From NCBI RefSeq assembly GCF_004784475.1, contig NZ_SRRT01000003.1, positions 62,001-126,000 on the forward strand: a stretch of DNA of 64,000 bases, given 5' to 3'. How positions within the stretch are numbered: the first letter of the stretch is position 1; each line of letters starts with the position of its first letter. Shown here piece by piece: positions 33,632-42,656 of the stretch. Source of the stretch: Streptomyces bauhiniae (GTDB lineage: Bacteria > Actinomycetota > Actinomycetes > Streptomycetales > Streptomycetaceae). The notes beneath the pieces are model-generated. The model searched no databases. It had not been told where the DNA came from and saw only the letters and a list, made by a program, of their open reading frames with translations. Position numbers and translations under genes: made by a program.

Positions 33632-35002
33632 ATGCGCACCCCGAGCCGACGGAGGCCGCGAACCACATTCGCCATGGCCGCCGCAGGGACGCTGCTCGCC
33701 CCGCTTCTCTCCGGCTGCTGGGCCGGCGCGGGCGGGACCGGTTCCGGCGGCGATTCCATCAACGTACTGATGGTCAACAACCCGCAGATGACCGAGTTGC
33801 AGAAGCTGACCCGCGCCCACTTCACCAAGGAGACGGGCATCAAGGTCAACTTCACCGTGCTGCCCGAGAACGACGTCCGCGACAAGATCAGCCAGGACTT
33901 CGCCAACCAGGCCGGCCAGTACGACGTGGCCACGCTGTCCAACTACGAGATCCCGATCTACGCCCGCAACGGCTGGCTGCACGACATGGACGGCTATGTG
34001 GCGAAGGACCACGCGTACGACGAGCAGGATGTACTCAAGCCCATGCGGCAGTCGCTCACCGGCGACGACAACAAGCTGTACGGGCAGCCGTTCTACGGCG
34101 AGTCGTCCTTCCTGATGTACCGCAAGGACGTCTTCGCGGCCAAGGGCCTGACGATGCCCGCGCACCCGACCTGGCAGCAGGTGGCCGACCTCGCCGCGAA
34201 GGTGGACGGCGCCAAGCCCGGCATGAAGGGCATCTGTCTGCGCGGCCTGCCCGGCTGGGGCGAGGTCATGGCCCCGCTGACCACGGTGGTGAACACCTTC
34301 GGCGGCACCTGGTTCGACAAGGACTGGAAGGCCCGCCTGGACTCCCCCGAGTTCAAGAAGGCCGTCAACTTCTACGTGGACCTGGTCCGCGAGCACGGCG
34401 AGTCCGGCGCCGCCCAGTCCGGCTTCGCGGAGTGCCTGAACAACATGACCCAGGGCAAGACCGCCATGTGGTACGACGCCACCTCCGCGGCCGGACTCCT
34501 GGAGGGCAAGGGCTCCCCGGTCAAGGGCAAGCTCGGCTACGTCCCCGCGCCGGTGGAGAAGACCAAGTCCTCCGGCTGGCTCTACACCTGGGCCTGGGGC
34601 ATCCAGCACGCCTCGCGCAACCCCGACAAGGCGTGGAAGTTCGTCTCCTGGGCCTCCAGCAAGGAGTACGAGCAACTGGTCGGCGACACCAGCGGCTGGG
34701 CCAACGCCCCGGCGGGCAAGCGCGCCTCCACCTACTCCAACCCGGAGTACCGCGAGGAGGCCGCCTCCTTCCAGGAGATGACCAAGGAGGCCATCGAGAA
34801 CGCCCGGCCCACCGACCCCGGCGTGCAGCCGCGCCCCGCGCCCGGCATCCAGTTCGTGGGCATCCCCGAGTTCACCGACCTCGGCACCAAGGTGTCCCAG
34901 CAGATCAGCGCGGCCATCGCCGGCCGCCAGTCGGTCGATTCGGCCCTGCGCAAGTCCCAGCAGCTCGCCGAGCAGATCTCCAAGGAGTACGAGGGACGAT
35001 GA
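33632..35002 (+). CDS. Sugar/polyol ABC transporter substrate-binding lipoprotein
   Basis: 456 residues; signal peptide ends LLSGC (Cys29). Family 1 solute-binding protein with INVLMVNNPQMTELQKLTR, VNFTVLPENDVRDKISQDFA and YTWAWGIQHASRNPDKAWKF, similar in style to mannitol/sorbitol-binding SmoE. An AGGAG ribosome site precedes ATG 33632. First gene of a four-gene chain, with the stop overlapping the first permease (ATGA). Substrate probably a polyol because the chain ends with a polyol-type dehydrogenase. Confidence 0.9.
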   Translation: MRTPSRRRPRTTFAMAAAGTLLAPLLSGCWAGAGGTGSGGDSINVLMVNNPQMTELQKLTRAHFTKETGIKVNFTVLPENDVRDKISQDFANQAGQYDVATLSNYEIPIYARNGWLHDMDGYVAKDHAYDEQDVLKPMRQSLTGDDNKLYGQPFYGESSFLMYRKDVFAAKGLTMPAHPTWQQVADLAAKVDGAKPGMKGICLRGLPGWGEVMAPLTTVVNTFGGTWFDKDWKARLDSPEFKKAVNFYVDLVREHGESGAAQSGFAECLNNMTQGKTAMWYDATSAAGLLEGKGSPVKGKLGYVPAPVEKTKSSGWLYTWAWGIQHASRNPDKAWKFVSWASSKEYEQLVGDTSGWANAPAGKRASTYSNPEYREEAASFQEMTKEAIENARPTDPGVQPRPAPGIQFVGIPEFTDLGTKVSQQISAAIAGRQSVDSALRKSQQLAEQISKEYEGR

Positions 35003-35934
35003 CAGCGACGACAACGGCCCCGCTCGCGGCCGACTCCGCCCCCGCCCTCCGGCGCCCCCCGGCCCGGCTGCGGGCCTGGGCCACCCGCGCCCCGCTCCTG
35101 CCCGCCCTGGTCTTCATGATCGTCGTGACCCAGTTGCCGTTCGTGGCCACACTGGTGATCTCGTTCTTCGACTGGAACGCGCTCTACCCCAAGGCCCGCC
35201 GCTTCACCTGGTTCGACAACTACCAGCAGGTGCTCACCGACGCCGACCTGCGCCACTCGGTGTGGGTGACCGTGCTGCTCACCGCCTCCGTGGTGATCGC
35301 CAGCCTGGTGCTCGGACTGGCGCTCGCGCTGCTGCTGGACCGGAAGTTCAAGGGCCGGGGTGTGGTCCGCACCCTGCTGATCGCCCCGTTCCTGGTGGTC
35401 CCGGTGGCCGCCGCCCTGCTCTGGAAGCATGTGCTCTACAACCCGGAGTACGGTCTTCTCAATGGGTTGCTGCACTATGTGGGCGGCCCACAGCCGGACT
35501 GGGTCTCCCATACCCCGCTGCTCGCGGTGGAGGCTTCGCTGGTGTGGCAGTGGACGCCGTTCATGATGCTGATCCTGCTGGCCGGACTGCAGAGCCGGGA
35601 CCAGCAGCAGATCGAGGCCGCCCGGGTGGACGGGGCGAGCGACTGGCAGATCTTCCGCCACCTCACCCTCCCGCACCTGCGCCGCTACCTGGAACTGGGC
35701 GCCCTGCTGGGTTCCATCTACATCGTGCAGAACTTCGACGCGGTGTTCACGCTCACCTCCGGCGGCCTCGGCACCGCGAACCTGCCGTACACCGTCTACC
35801 AGAGCTTCTACCAGGCCCATGAGAACGGCCTCGCCTCGGCGGCGGGTGTCCTGGTCGTCATCGGCTCCATCATCATCGCCACCTTCGCGCTGCGCGTGGT
35901 GTCGTCCCTGTTCCGCGAGGAGGTGTCCCGATGA
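34999..35934 (+). CDS. Sugar/polyol ABC transporter permease 1 (MalF/SmoF type)
   Basis: 311 residues, six membrane segments, EAA loop EAARVDGASDWQIFRHLTLPHLRRY. The N-terminal phrase LLPALVFMIVVTQLPFVATLVISFFDWN is typical of polyol importers. ATG overlaps the binding-protein stop and TGA overlaps the next ATG, so it is fully coupled. Confidence 0.92.
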   Translation: MTATTTAPLAADSAPALRRPPARLRAWATRAPLLPALVFMIVVTQLPFVATLVISFFDWNALYPKARRFTWFDNYQQVLTDADLRHSVWVTVLLTASVVIASLVLGLALALLLDRKFKGRGVVRTLLIAPFLVVPVAAALLWKHVLYNPEYGLLNGLLHYVGGPQPDWVSHTPLLAVEASLVWQWTPFMMLILLAGLQSRDQQQIEAARVDGASDWQIFRHLTLPHLRRYLELGALLGSIYIVQNFDAVFTLTSGGLGTANLPYTVYQSFYQAHENGLASAAGVLVVIGSIIIATFALRVVSSLFREEVSR

Positions 35935-36776
35935 GCTCCACCACCGCCACTCCTACGCGGCGCACCGGGCGCAGTCTGGGCCTGGTGGCCTGGCTGGCCG
36001 GCATCGTCTTCTTCCTGCCCATCGCCTGGATGGTGCTGACCTCGTTCCACTCCGAGGCGGACGCGGCGACCAACCCGCCGTCCTTCGCCGCCCCGCTCAC
36101 CCTGGACGGCTACCGCGAGTTCTTCGGCGCGGCCGGCGGCGCCAGCCCCTGGCCCGCGCTGATCAACTCCACGGTGGCCTCGCTGGCCTCCACCCTGTTC
36201 GTGCTGGTGCTGGCCCTCCCGGCGGCGTACGCGCTGTCCATCCGGCCGGTGAAGAAGTGGACCGACGTCCTGTTCTTCTTCCTGTCCACCAAGATGCTCC
36301 CGGCCGTGGCGGGTCTGCTGCCGCTGTACCTGTTCGCGAAGAACGCCGGGATGCTGGACAACATCTGGCTGCTGGTCATCCTCTACACCTCGATGAACCT
36401 GCCGATCGCGGTGTGGATGATGCAGTCCTTCCTCGCCGAGGTGCCGGTCGCCGTCATCGAGGCGGCGCGGGTGGACGGGGCGCCGCTGCCGGTGATCCTG
36501 GCCCGCGTGGTCGCGCCGATCGCGCTGCCCGGCATCGCGGCGACCTCGCTGATCTGCTTCATCTTCAGTTGGAACGAGCTGCTGTTCGCCCGGGTGCTGA
36601 CCGGGGTGGTCGCGGAGACCGCGCCCGTCTTCCTGACCGGCTTCATCACCAGCCAGGGCCTGTTCCTGGCCAAGGTGTGCGCCGCGTCGCTCGTCGTCTC
36701 CCTGCCGGTACTCGCCGCGGGGTTCGCCGCCCAGGACAAGCTGGTCCAGGGCCTGTCGTTGGGAGCCGTGAAATGA
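35931..36776 (+). CDS. Sugar/polyol ABC transporter permease 2 (MalG/SmoG type)
   Basis: 281 residues, six membrane segments, EAA loop VIEAARVDGAPLPVILARVVAPIALPG. It pairs with the preceding permease. The transporter has no ATPase gene here, so a shared MsiK-like ATPase encoded elsewhere is expected, as known for Streptomyces sugar importers. Stop overlaps the dehydrogenase start. Confidence 0.92.
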   Translation: MSSTTATPTRRTGRSLGLVAWLAGIVFFLPIAWMVLTSFHSEADAATNPPSFAAPLTLDGYREFFGAAGGASPWPALINSTVASLASTLFVLVLALPAAYALSIRPVKKWTDVLFFFLSTKMLPAVAGLLPLYLFAKNAGMLDNIWLLVILYTSMNLPIAVWMMQSFLAEVPVAVIEAARVDGAPLPVILARVVAPIALPGIAATSLICFIFSWNELLFARVLTGVVAETAPVFLTGFITSQGLFLAKVCAASLVVSLPVLAAGFAAQDKLVQGLSLGAVK

Positions 36777-37762
36777 AGGCCGCCGTCATCGAGTCCGTGG
36801 GCCGCGCCGTCGTCACCGAGGTCCCCGACCCGACACCGGGTCCGCGCGACGTGGTCGTGGAGGTCGCCGCGTGCGGGATCTGCGGCACCGATCTGCACAT
36901 CCTGCAGGGCGAGTTCGCGCCCAAGCTGCCGATCGTGCCGGGACACGAGTTCGCGGGCCAGGTGGTCGGGATCGGCAGCCAGGTCACCGAGGTCGCGGTC
37001 GGCGACCAGGTCGCGGTGGACCCGTCCCTGTACTGCTACGAGTGCCGCTTCTGCCGCGACGGCCACAACAACATGTGCGAGCGCTGGGCCGCGATCGGTG
37101 TGACCACGGCCGGAGGTGCCGCCCAGTACGCGGTCGCGCCCGTGGCCAACTGCGTGAAGCTCCCCGAGCACGTACGCCCCCAGGACGCGGCCCTCATCGA
37201 GCCGCTGTCCTGCGCGGTGCGCGGCTACGACATCCTCAACTCCCGCCTCGGCGCCCATGTCCTGATCTACGGCTCCGGCACCATGGGCCTGATGATGCTG
37301 GAGCTGGCCAAGCGCACGGGCGCGGCGAGCGTGGACATGGTCGACATCAACCCGGCCCGGCTGGAGACGGCCAAGCTGCTCGGTGTCTCCGGTTCGGCGG
37401 CCAACGCCGACGAGCTGGACCGGCCGCAGGGCTGGGAGATCGTGATCGACGCGACCGGCAACGCGGCGGCGATCCAGGACGGCCTGGGCCGGGTGGCGAA
37501 GGCGGGTACATATCTCCAGTTCGGCGTGGCCGACTACGCGACGCGGGTGACGATCGACCCGTACCGCATCTACAACCAGGAGATCACCATCACCGGCTCC
37601 ATGGCGGTGCTGCACAGCTACGAGCGGGCGGCGGAGCTGTTCGCGGGCGGCGTGCTGAACCCGGACGTGTTCATCAGCGACCGGATCGCCCTGGAGAACT
37701 ACCCGCAGGCGCTGGAGCAGTTCGCGGCGGGCGTCGGCCGCAAGATCGTCGTGACTCCCTGA
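36773..37762 (+). CDS. Zinc-dependent polyol (sorbitol-type) dehydrogenase
   Basis: 329-residue MDR-family enzyme. Catalytic zinc ligands Cys37 and His58 (GICGTD, GHEFAG), structural zinc cysteines 88, 91, 94 and 102 (LYCYECRFCRDGHNNMC), NAD site LIYGSGTMGLMML. Oxidises an imported polyol to its keto sugar. Coupled to the second permease by ATGA; a hairpin follows at 37773. Confidence 0.9.
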   Translation: MKAAVIESVGRAVVTEVPDPTPGPRDVVVEVAACGICGTDLHILQGEFAPKLPIVPGHEFAGQVVGIGSQVTEVAVGDQVAVDPSLYCYECRFCRDGHNNMCERWAAIGVTTAGGAAQYAVAPVANCVKLPEHVRPQDAALIEPLSCAVRGYDILNSRLGAHVLIYGSGTMGLMMLELAKRTGAASVDMVDINPARLETAKLLGVSGSAANADELDRPQGWEIVIDATGNAAAIQDGLGRVAKAGTYLQFGVADYATRVTIDPYRIYNQEITITGSMAVLHSYERAAELFAGGVLNPDVFISDRIALENYPQALEQFAAGVGRKIVVTP

Positions 37763-37772
37763 GCCGTGCCTT

Positions 37773-37810
37773 CCCGGCGCCCTGACCCGAACGGGGGTCT
37801 CGGCGCCGGG
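37773..37810 (+). terminator. Terminator of the polyol operon
   Basis: Perfect 9-bp outer stem CCCGGCGCC / GGCGCCGGG enclosing a second stem GACCC / GGGTC, starting 11 bases after the dehydrogenase stop. Confidence 0.75.
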
Positions 37811-37848
37811 TAAGGGAACGGCAAAGTGGGCTCGTTCGTTCACCCGGC

Positions 37849-39030
37849 ATGACCGCTATGACCCCTGGCTCCAACGTCCCGCTTCCGGCCGCCCGTGTGA
37901 CGGTGGACGTGGCCGCACCGGTGCGGCTCGACGTGTCGGGCCTGCTGCTCACCGCCGACGGCAAGGTGCGCTCCGACGACGACTTCATCTTCTACAACCA
38001 GCCGGCCGGGCCCGGTGTGACCTACCGCTCGGGCGGCGGGTCCGCGCCGGACTCGATCACGGTCGACACCGGCGCCGTGCCGCCGGACATCGAGAAGATC
38101 GTCGTCACCGCGAGCCCGGACGCGGCCGGCCAGACCTTCCAGGGCATCGAGCCGACGGCCACGATCCGGGACGCGGACGGCGGCGCGGTCGTCGCCTCCT
38201 TCACCCCGCCCGGCCTCGGCGCCGAGACGGCCCTGGTGGTCGTGGAGATCTACCGGCGCAACGGCCAGTGGAAGGCCCGCGCGGTGGGCCAGGGGTACGC
38301 GAACGGGCTGGCGGGGATCGCGACGGACTTCGGAGTGACGGTGGAGGAACCGGCCCAGCCGGCGCCGGCACCGCAGCAGCCCGTGGCCGCGCCCCCGGTC
38401 CCCCAGACGCCCCCCGCACCCCAGGCACCCCCGGCTCCGGCACCGGGCGCGGGCAAGATCAACCTCGACAAGGGCCGGGTGAGCCTACAGAAGAACCAGA
38501 CGGTGTCCCTGGTCAAGGGCGGCGCCCCCCTCCTCTCCCGCGTCCAGATGGGCCTCGGCTGGGAGCCCGCCTACCGCGGCAAGGACATCGACCTCGACGC
38601 CTCGGTCATCGCCTACGGCCCCCAGCGCAACGCCGTGGACAGTTGCTACTTCGGCAAGCTGTCCATCCTCAACGGCGCCATCAAGCACTCCGGCGACAAC
38701 CTCACCGGCGAGGGCGGCGGAGACGACGAGGTCATCACGGTCGACCTCGGCCGCATCCCCCCGGAGGTCACCGGCCTCGTCTTCACCGTCAACTCCTTCT
38801 CCGGCCAGAAGTTCACCGAGGTCGCCAAGGCGTACTGCCGCCTCATCGACCCCACCTCCGGCGAAGAACTGGTCCGCTTCGACCTGACCTCGGCGGAGCC
38901 CCAGACGGGGGTCCTGATGGCGAAATTGATCCGCCAGTACTCCGGCGAATGGGACATGACCGCCCTCGGCGACTTCGTAAAGGCCCGCACGGTCCGGAAC
39001 ATGGTGAAGCCGGGGGGCGCGGCTCTGTGA
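37849..39030 (+). CDS. Tandem TerD-domain protein (TerD-linker-TerD)
   Basis: 393 residues with two TerD domains (about 10-165 and 205-393) joined by a Pro/Ala/Gln-rich linker (about 166-203). The first shows DGKVRSDDDFIFYNQP and VVVEIYRRNGQWKARAVGQGY; the second begins KINLDKGRVSLQKNQTVSLVKGG and has LGWEP, DLDASVIAY and the Asp-rich Ca-binding phrases. TerD proteins bind calcium and take part in tellurite and stress responses. In the first domain the usual start LxKG is degenerate, so the two copies may differ in metal binding. No other ter genes nearby. Confidence 0.9.
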   Translation: MTAMTPGSNVPLPAARVTVDVAAPVRLDVSGLLLTADGKVRSDDDFIFYNQPAGPGVTYRSGGGSAPDSITVDTGAVPPDIEKIVVTASPDAAGQTFQGIEPTATIRDADGGAVVASFTPPGLGAETALVVVEIYRRNGQWKARAVGQGYANGLAGIATDFGVTVEEPAQPAPAPQQPVAAPPVPQTPPAPQAPPAPAPGAGKINLDKGRVSLQKNQTVSLVKGGAPLLSRVQMGLGWEPAYRGKDIDLDASVIAYGPQRNAVDSCYFGKLSILNGAIKHSGDNLTGEGGGDDEVITVDLGRIPPEVTGLVFTVNSFSGQKFTEVAKAYCRLIDPTSGEELVRFDLTSAEPQTGVLMAKLIRQYSGEWDMTALGDFVKARTVRNMVKPGGAAL

Positions 39031-39037
39031 CAGAGGT

Positions 39038-39589
39038 CTAGGACGCGCGGCCGGGGCCCGTCCACCGGGCCCCGAACCACTGCTCGGCGCCGTACGCCTC
39101 GAACCGCCGCACCTCGGTGAACCCGAGCTTCTCCGCGAGGCGCAGCGACCGGGCGTTGCCGCTCTGTGTGGTGAGGACCACGGGCTCACCGGGCAGTACA
39201 CCGGCCAGCCACTCCAGTGCGGCTTCGCACGCCTCGGCCGCGTACCCGCTCCCCCATGCCTCGGGCAGGAACATGTAGCCGAGCTCGACCTCCCCGCCCT
39301 CGGGACGCACGCGCTCCGGCTGCTCCACAGCGCGCCGGACCAGCGTCACCGTGCCGATCATCGTCCCGTCCCGCTCGGCCACGAAGCTGCCCGACCGCCG
39401 CGCCGGCACCTCGGGGGCAAGGCGCTCCACCTCCGCACGCGGACGGGCGCCGCCGATGTAGGTGCCGACCTCGGGCGACGTGAACAACTCGATGAAGGCG
39501 GGACGGTCGCGCCCCTCGGACTCCCGCAGCACGAGCCGCTCGGTCCGTATCGGGGCGGGCGGCCAGGCGACGCTTCCGAGTCCGGTCAT
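39038..39589 (-). CDS. GNAT acetyltransferase (RimJ/RimL-like), coupled to dapA-like gene
   Basis: 183 residues; IRTERLVLRESEGRDRPAFIELFTSPEV and VELGYMFLPEAWGSGYAAEACEAALEWL are typical of ribosomal-protein-type acetyltransferases, with SLRLAEKLGFTEVRRFE at the end. The ATG (39589) overlaps the stop of the dapA-like gene (ATGA), which fixes the start. Its substrate may be the product of that neighbour, but this is only inference. Confidence 0.85.
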   Translation of the reverse strand: MTGLGSVAWPPAPIRTERLVLRESEGRDRPAFIELFTSPEVGTYIGGARPRAEVERLAPEVPARRSGSFVAERDGTMIGTVTLVRRAVEQPERVRPEGGEVELGYMFLPEAWGSGYAAEACEAALEWLAGVLPGEPVVLTTQSGNARSLRLAEKLGFTEVRRFEAYGAEQWFGARWTGPGRAS

Positions 39590-40491
39590 GGCGGGCAACC
39601 TATCGCGGCGAGTGCTTCGTAGAGAGCCAGAAGGTTCGCCGTGGTCTCCGCGTCCGCCGCGAGCAGCGGCGCTCGTACCGGGCCCGCCGGAAGGTTCAAC
39701 GCGTTGAGCAGCGCCTTCGTCGTCACCGTCCCCGGCAAGTCCGAGGCCATCATCGCCTCGATCAACGGGGTGAGGCGGGACTGGAGTTCAGCGGCCAGCG
39801 CCGTGTCTCCCGCATCGAACGCGGTCAGGATTCCCGCCACTTCCCCCGGCACCACGTTGGCGATCGTGCTCACGCAGCCCGCCGCCCCCACCGCGCACAG
39901 CGGAAGGATGTGTTCGTCGCACCCCGCGTAATACGCCAACTCCGTTTCCGCCAGGACCTTTTGCGTGCCGAGGAAGTCGTAGGAGCAGTCCTTGACCGCG
40001 ATGATGCGAGGGTGTTCCGCGAGGCGGATCATCGTGGGCGGGGCGATGCGGGTGCCGGTGCGGCCGGGGATGTCGTAGAGGATCAGGGGGAGGCCGGTCG
40101 CGTCCGCGATCTGGCGGAAGTGGGCCTCGACGGCGGCCTGTTGGGGGCGGCTGTAGTACGGGGTGACGACGAGGGCCGCGTCGGCGCCCGCCTTCTCGGC
40201 GGCGAGGGTGAGTTCGACGGTGTGCCGGGTGTCCGCCGTGCCGACGCCCGCGACCAGGGGGACGGCGGGGCCCACCGCGGAGCGGACCGTCGCGATCAGC
40301 TCCCGCTTCTCCGCGTCGGTGGTGGTGGGCGACTCGCCCGTGGTGCCGTTCAGGACCAGCCCGTCGCAGCCGCCGGCCACCAGACGGGTGGCCAGGCGGG
40401 CCGCCCCGTCCACGTCGAGCGTGCCGGCCGACGTGAACGGGGTGACCATCGCGCAGAGCGTGCGGCCGAAGGGTGCGTTCCGTTGCCTCAT
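39586..40491 (-). CDS. dapA: 4-hydroxy-tetrahydrodipicolinate synthase / DapA-family aldolase
   Basis: 301 residues, TIM-barrel class I aldolase. Schiff-base lysine Lys167 in IIAVKDCS, Tyr139 and Arg144 in LYDIPGRTG, GTTGES at 49-54, PYYSRPQ at 111-117. These fit lysine-pathway DapA, condensing pyruvate with aspartate semialdehyde. dapD lies 10 kb away, also on the minus strand. As actinomycetes often carry several DapA paralogues, a catabolic aldolase is the alternative. Coupled to a GNAT gene downstream; an imperfect AT-rich palindrome lies upstream. Confidence 0.8.
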   Translation of the reverse strand: MRQRNAPFGRTLCAMVTPFTSAGTLDVDGAARLATRLVAGGCDGLVLNGTTGESPTTTDAEKRELIATVRSAVGPAVPLVAGVGTADTRHTVELTLAAEKAGADAALVVTPYYSRPQQAAVEAHFRQIADATGLPLILYDIPGRTGTRIAPPTMIRLAEHPRIIAVKDCSYDFLGTQKVLAETELAYYAGCDEHILPLCAVGAAGCVSTIANVVPGEVAGILTAFDAGDTALAAELQSRLTPLIEAMMASDLPGTVTTKALLNALNLPAGPVRAPLLAADAETTANLLALYEALAAIGCPP

Positions 40492-40526
40492 GGTCGTAGT
40501 CTCGGCACCACGACCGTGAAGCTCCA

Positions 40527-40565
40527 CTTAAATCTGCTACGAGATACAGCCAAGCAGACCTTAAG
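40527..40565 (-). promoter_or_regulatory. Imperfect AT-rich palindrome between nuclease and dapA-like gene
   Basis: CTTAAATCTGC (40527-40537) and GCAGACCTTAAG (40554-40565) pair with one bulge and one mismatch. It lies three bases after the nuclease stop and 36 before the dapA start. On the minus strand TTGGCT-N17-TAAGTG within it could be the dapA promoter. Either a terminator for the nuclease gene or an operator. Confidence 0.45.
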
Positions 40566-40567
40566 AG

Positions 40568-42391
40568 TCAGGGACGGAAGCGCAGCACCTGCGGGTCGTG
40601 GTCGCTGATCTGGTCGTGGAATTCCGAGTTGATGTGCACACTGTCGTACGTGAACGGCCCCCGCCGGATCGCCTTGCTGATCAGGATCTGGTCGAGCACC
40701 TGCGCGTTGCCCTGGTAGTCGTAGGTGTAACGCTCGCTGCGCGGCAGCGACTTGATCGCCGACCAGAGCTGCCCGTCACCCTCCAGGATCTTCGCGGTGT
40801 CGGAGAACTCGAAGTCGTTCATGTCCCCGAGCGCGATGACCTCCGCGTTCTTCTGGGCGCTCAGCAGGGACTTCACGAAGGTGTTGACCTCGGTCGCCTG
40901 CGCGTGCCGCTGCGTCTCCGAGCTGCGGACGACCGGCTGGTACTGCCCGGCCAACGGCTGGTCGCCGCCCTTGGAGTTGAGGTGGTTGGCGATCACGAAG
41001 ACCGTCCGGCCCTTGAACACGAACTCCCCGGCCAGCGGCTTGCGGCTGTTGGCCCAGGCCGCGTTCGCCGGGTCGATCCGGCCGGGCGACACGGTCAGCC
41101 GGGCCTTGCCGCGCTCCTTGGCGACACCCACCGCCGTGGTGGAGTCGCCGCCGGGGCGGTCGGTGAAGGAGACCCGCTCCGGGTTGAAGAGGAACACCTG
41201 CCGGATGTTGCCGCCCGGCTCGCCGCCGTCCTGCTTGTCGACGGGGTCGATGGAGCGCCAGTCGTAGCGCGGACCGCCCGCGGCCACGATCGCGTCGATC
41301 AGCTTGCCGACCGTCGCGCCCGCGCTCACCGTGCCGTCGTCGGTGGCGCCGTTGTCGTCCTGGATCTCCTCCAGGGACACGATGTCGGGCGAGCGCAGGT
41401 TGTTCACGATCGCGGACGCGTGCGCGTCGAAGGTCTGGTCGGACGGGTCGAGGTTCTCGACGTTGTACGTCGCCACCGCCAGCTCGCCGGACGCCTGCTT
41501 GCGCGTCGTCTCCCGCTCCAGGCCGCCGCTCTCCAGCGTGCCGAGGGCGCTCGCCACCAGGGTGTAGCCGCCGAACTGGTTGAAGTCCAGCGGTCCTGTG
41601 GTGGTGCCGGCGAGGGTGTCGCCGACGTTCGCCTGCGGGAAGTCCGCCGTCGCGCCGAGGGACTGGATCTGCAGGCGCCCGGTGTTCTGCGCGTCGTAGG
41701 AGCCGTAGAGGGTGCCGCCGCGCTCGGTGCGGTGCTCCTTCGGCTTCACGGTGACCCACAGCTCGCTGTACGGATCGGTGGCGGTGACCACGCGCGCGTC
41801 GCTGACCTGGACGTTCATGCCCTCCAGCGACTCGTAGTAGTCGAGGGCGTAGGTCGCGGGGGCGAGCGGGAGGGCGTTGATCGAGTTGTTCGCGGCCGGG
41901 TCGCCGGCCGGGGCGTATCGTTCCGGCACCGCGCGCTTGGTGATCACGACCGGCGCCGGGACCGCGTTGCCGGTGGAGACGGTGGTGACGACGGGCTTGG
42001 TGATCTCGGTGACCGACTGGTTGCCCGAGGCGGTGCCGCCGGGCACGTACTCCGAGACGGTGCCGGTGACGGTCACCGAGTCGCCCACGGCGGCCTTCGG
42101 CGTGGAGCTGGTGAAGACGAAGACGCCCTCGCTGGTGGCCGGGTCGGCGTCCGGGTTCGGGTCCTGGAGCCAGAAGCCCTTGGACGAACCGTAGGTGCGT
42201 ACGGCGGTGACCACGCCGGGCACGTCGGCGACCTGCTTGCCGGCGTACGGCGAGAGGCGGGTGGTGCCCTGGATGTCGTGGACGCGCACCGAGTCGGCGT
42301 GCGCGGGTGAGGTGGCGACGACGGCGGACGCGGCGCCGCACACGGCGGCGACGGTGAGCGCGGCGAGACGCGCGGAAGTCCTGCTCGGCAA
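40568..42391 (-). CDS. Secreted endonuclease/exonuclease/phosphatase-family nuclease
   Basis: 607 residues with a signal peptide (LPSRTSARLAALTVAAVCGAASAVVATSPAHA). An N-terminal OB-like part (VHDIQGTTRLSPYAGKQVADVPGVVTAV) is followed from about residue 310 by an EEP nuclease domain: ATYNVENLDP, LEEIQDDNGATDDG, ANHLNSKGGDQPL, LGDMNDF and SDHDP, the usual catalytic set. This is the ExeM/NucH type of extracellular DNase. TTG 42391 is used because GGAGGA lies nine bases upstream and the signal peptide starts there. Confidence 0.88.
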   Translation of the reverse strand: MPSRTSARLAALTVAAVCGAASAVVATSPAHADSVRVHDIQGTTRLSPYAGKQVADVPGVVTAVRTYGSSKGFWLQDPNPDADPATSEGVFVFTSSTPKAAVGDSVTVTGTVSEYVPGGTASGNQSVTEITKPVVTTVSTGNAVPAPVVITKRAVPERYAPAGDPAANNSINALPLAPATYALDYYESLEGMNVQVSDARVVTATDPYSELWVTVKPKEHRTERGGTLYGSYDAQNTGRLQIQSLGATADFPQANVGDTLAGTTTGPLDFNQFGGYTLVASALGTLESGGLERETTRKQASGELAVATYNVENLDPSDQTFDAHASAIVNNLRSPDIVSLEEIQDDNGATDDGTVSAGATVGKLIDAIVAAGGPRYDWRSIDPVDKQDGGEPGGNIRQVFLFNPERVSFTDRPGGDSTTAVGVAKERGKARLTVSPGRIDPANAAWANSRKPLAGEFVFKGRTVFVIANHLNSKGGDQPLAGQYQPVVRSSETQRHAQATEVNTFVKSLLSAQKNAEVIALGDMNDFEFSDTAKILEGDGQLWSAIKSLPRSERYTYDYQGNAQVLDQILISKAIRRGPFTYDSVHINSEFHDQISDHDPQVLRFRP

Positions 42392-42471
42392 GGGGATTTC
42401 CTCCGGGAACGTGACGGAACGCCGGGACGGGAACGCACAGCAGCGTGTGGGGCTCGTCGCCCTCAGTGACA

Positions 42472-42513
42472 CGCGTAGAGCCGAGTGAACAGTCGTTCCC
42501 CCACCTCTACGCG
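42472..42513. repeat. Inverted repeat CGCGTAGAG-N24-CTCTACGCG upstream of the nuclease
   Basis: Perfect 9-bp arms at 42472-42480 and 42505-42513 in the 265-base divergent region. The loop contains GTTCACTCGGC on the minus strand, a single PHO-box-like unit. Regulatory role possible but unproven. Confidence 0.5.
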
Positions 42514-42656
42514 CGTCAATCTCCTGCCTCGCGCCGGGAGTTGTCAAGGTTTCGGCCACGTACGAGGGGCAGCGGCGACCGGAATCGGGCGGTGCGCGGG
42601 CAAAGCCGTCTAGGCTGAGGGGTTGAGTGCTTTCCCGGTCCTAGGAGAACCAGCCG

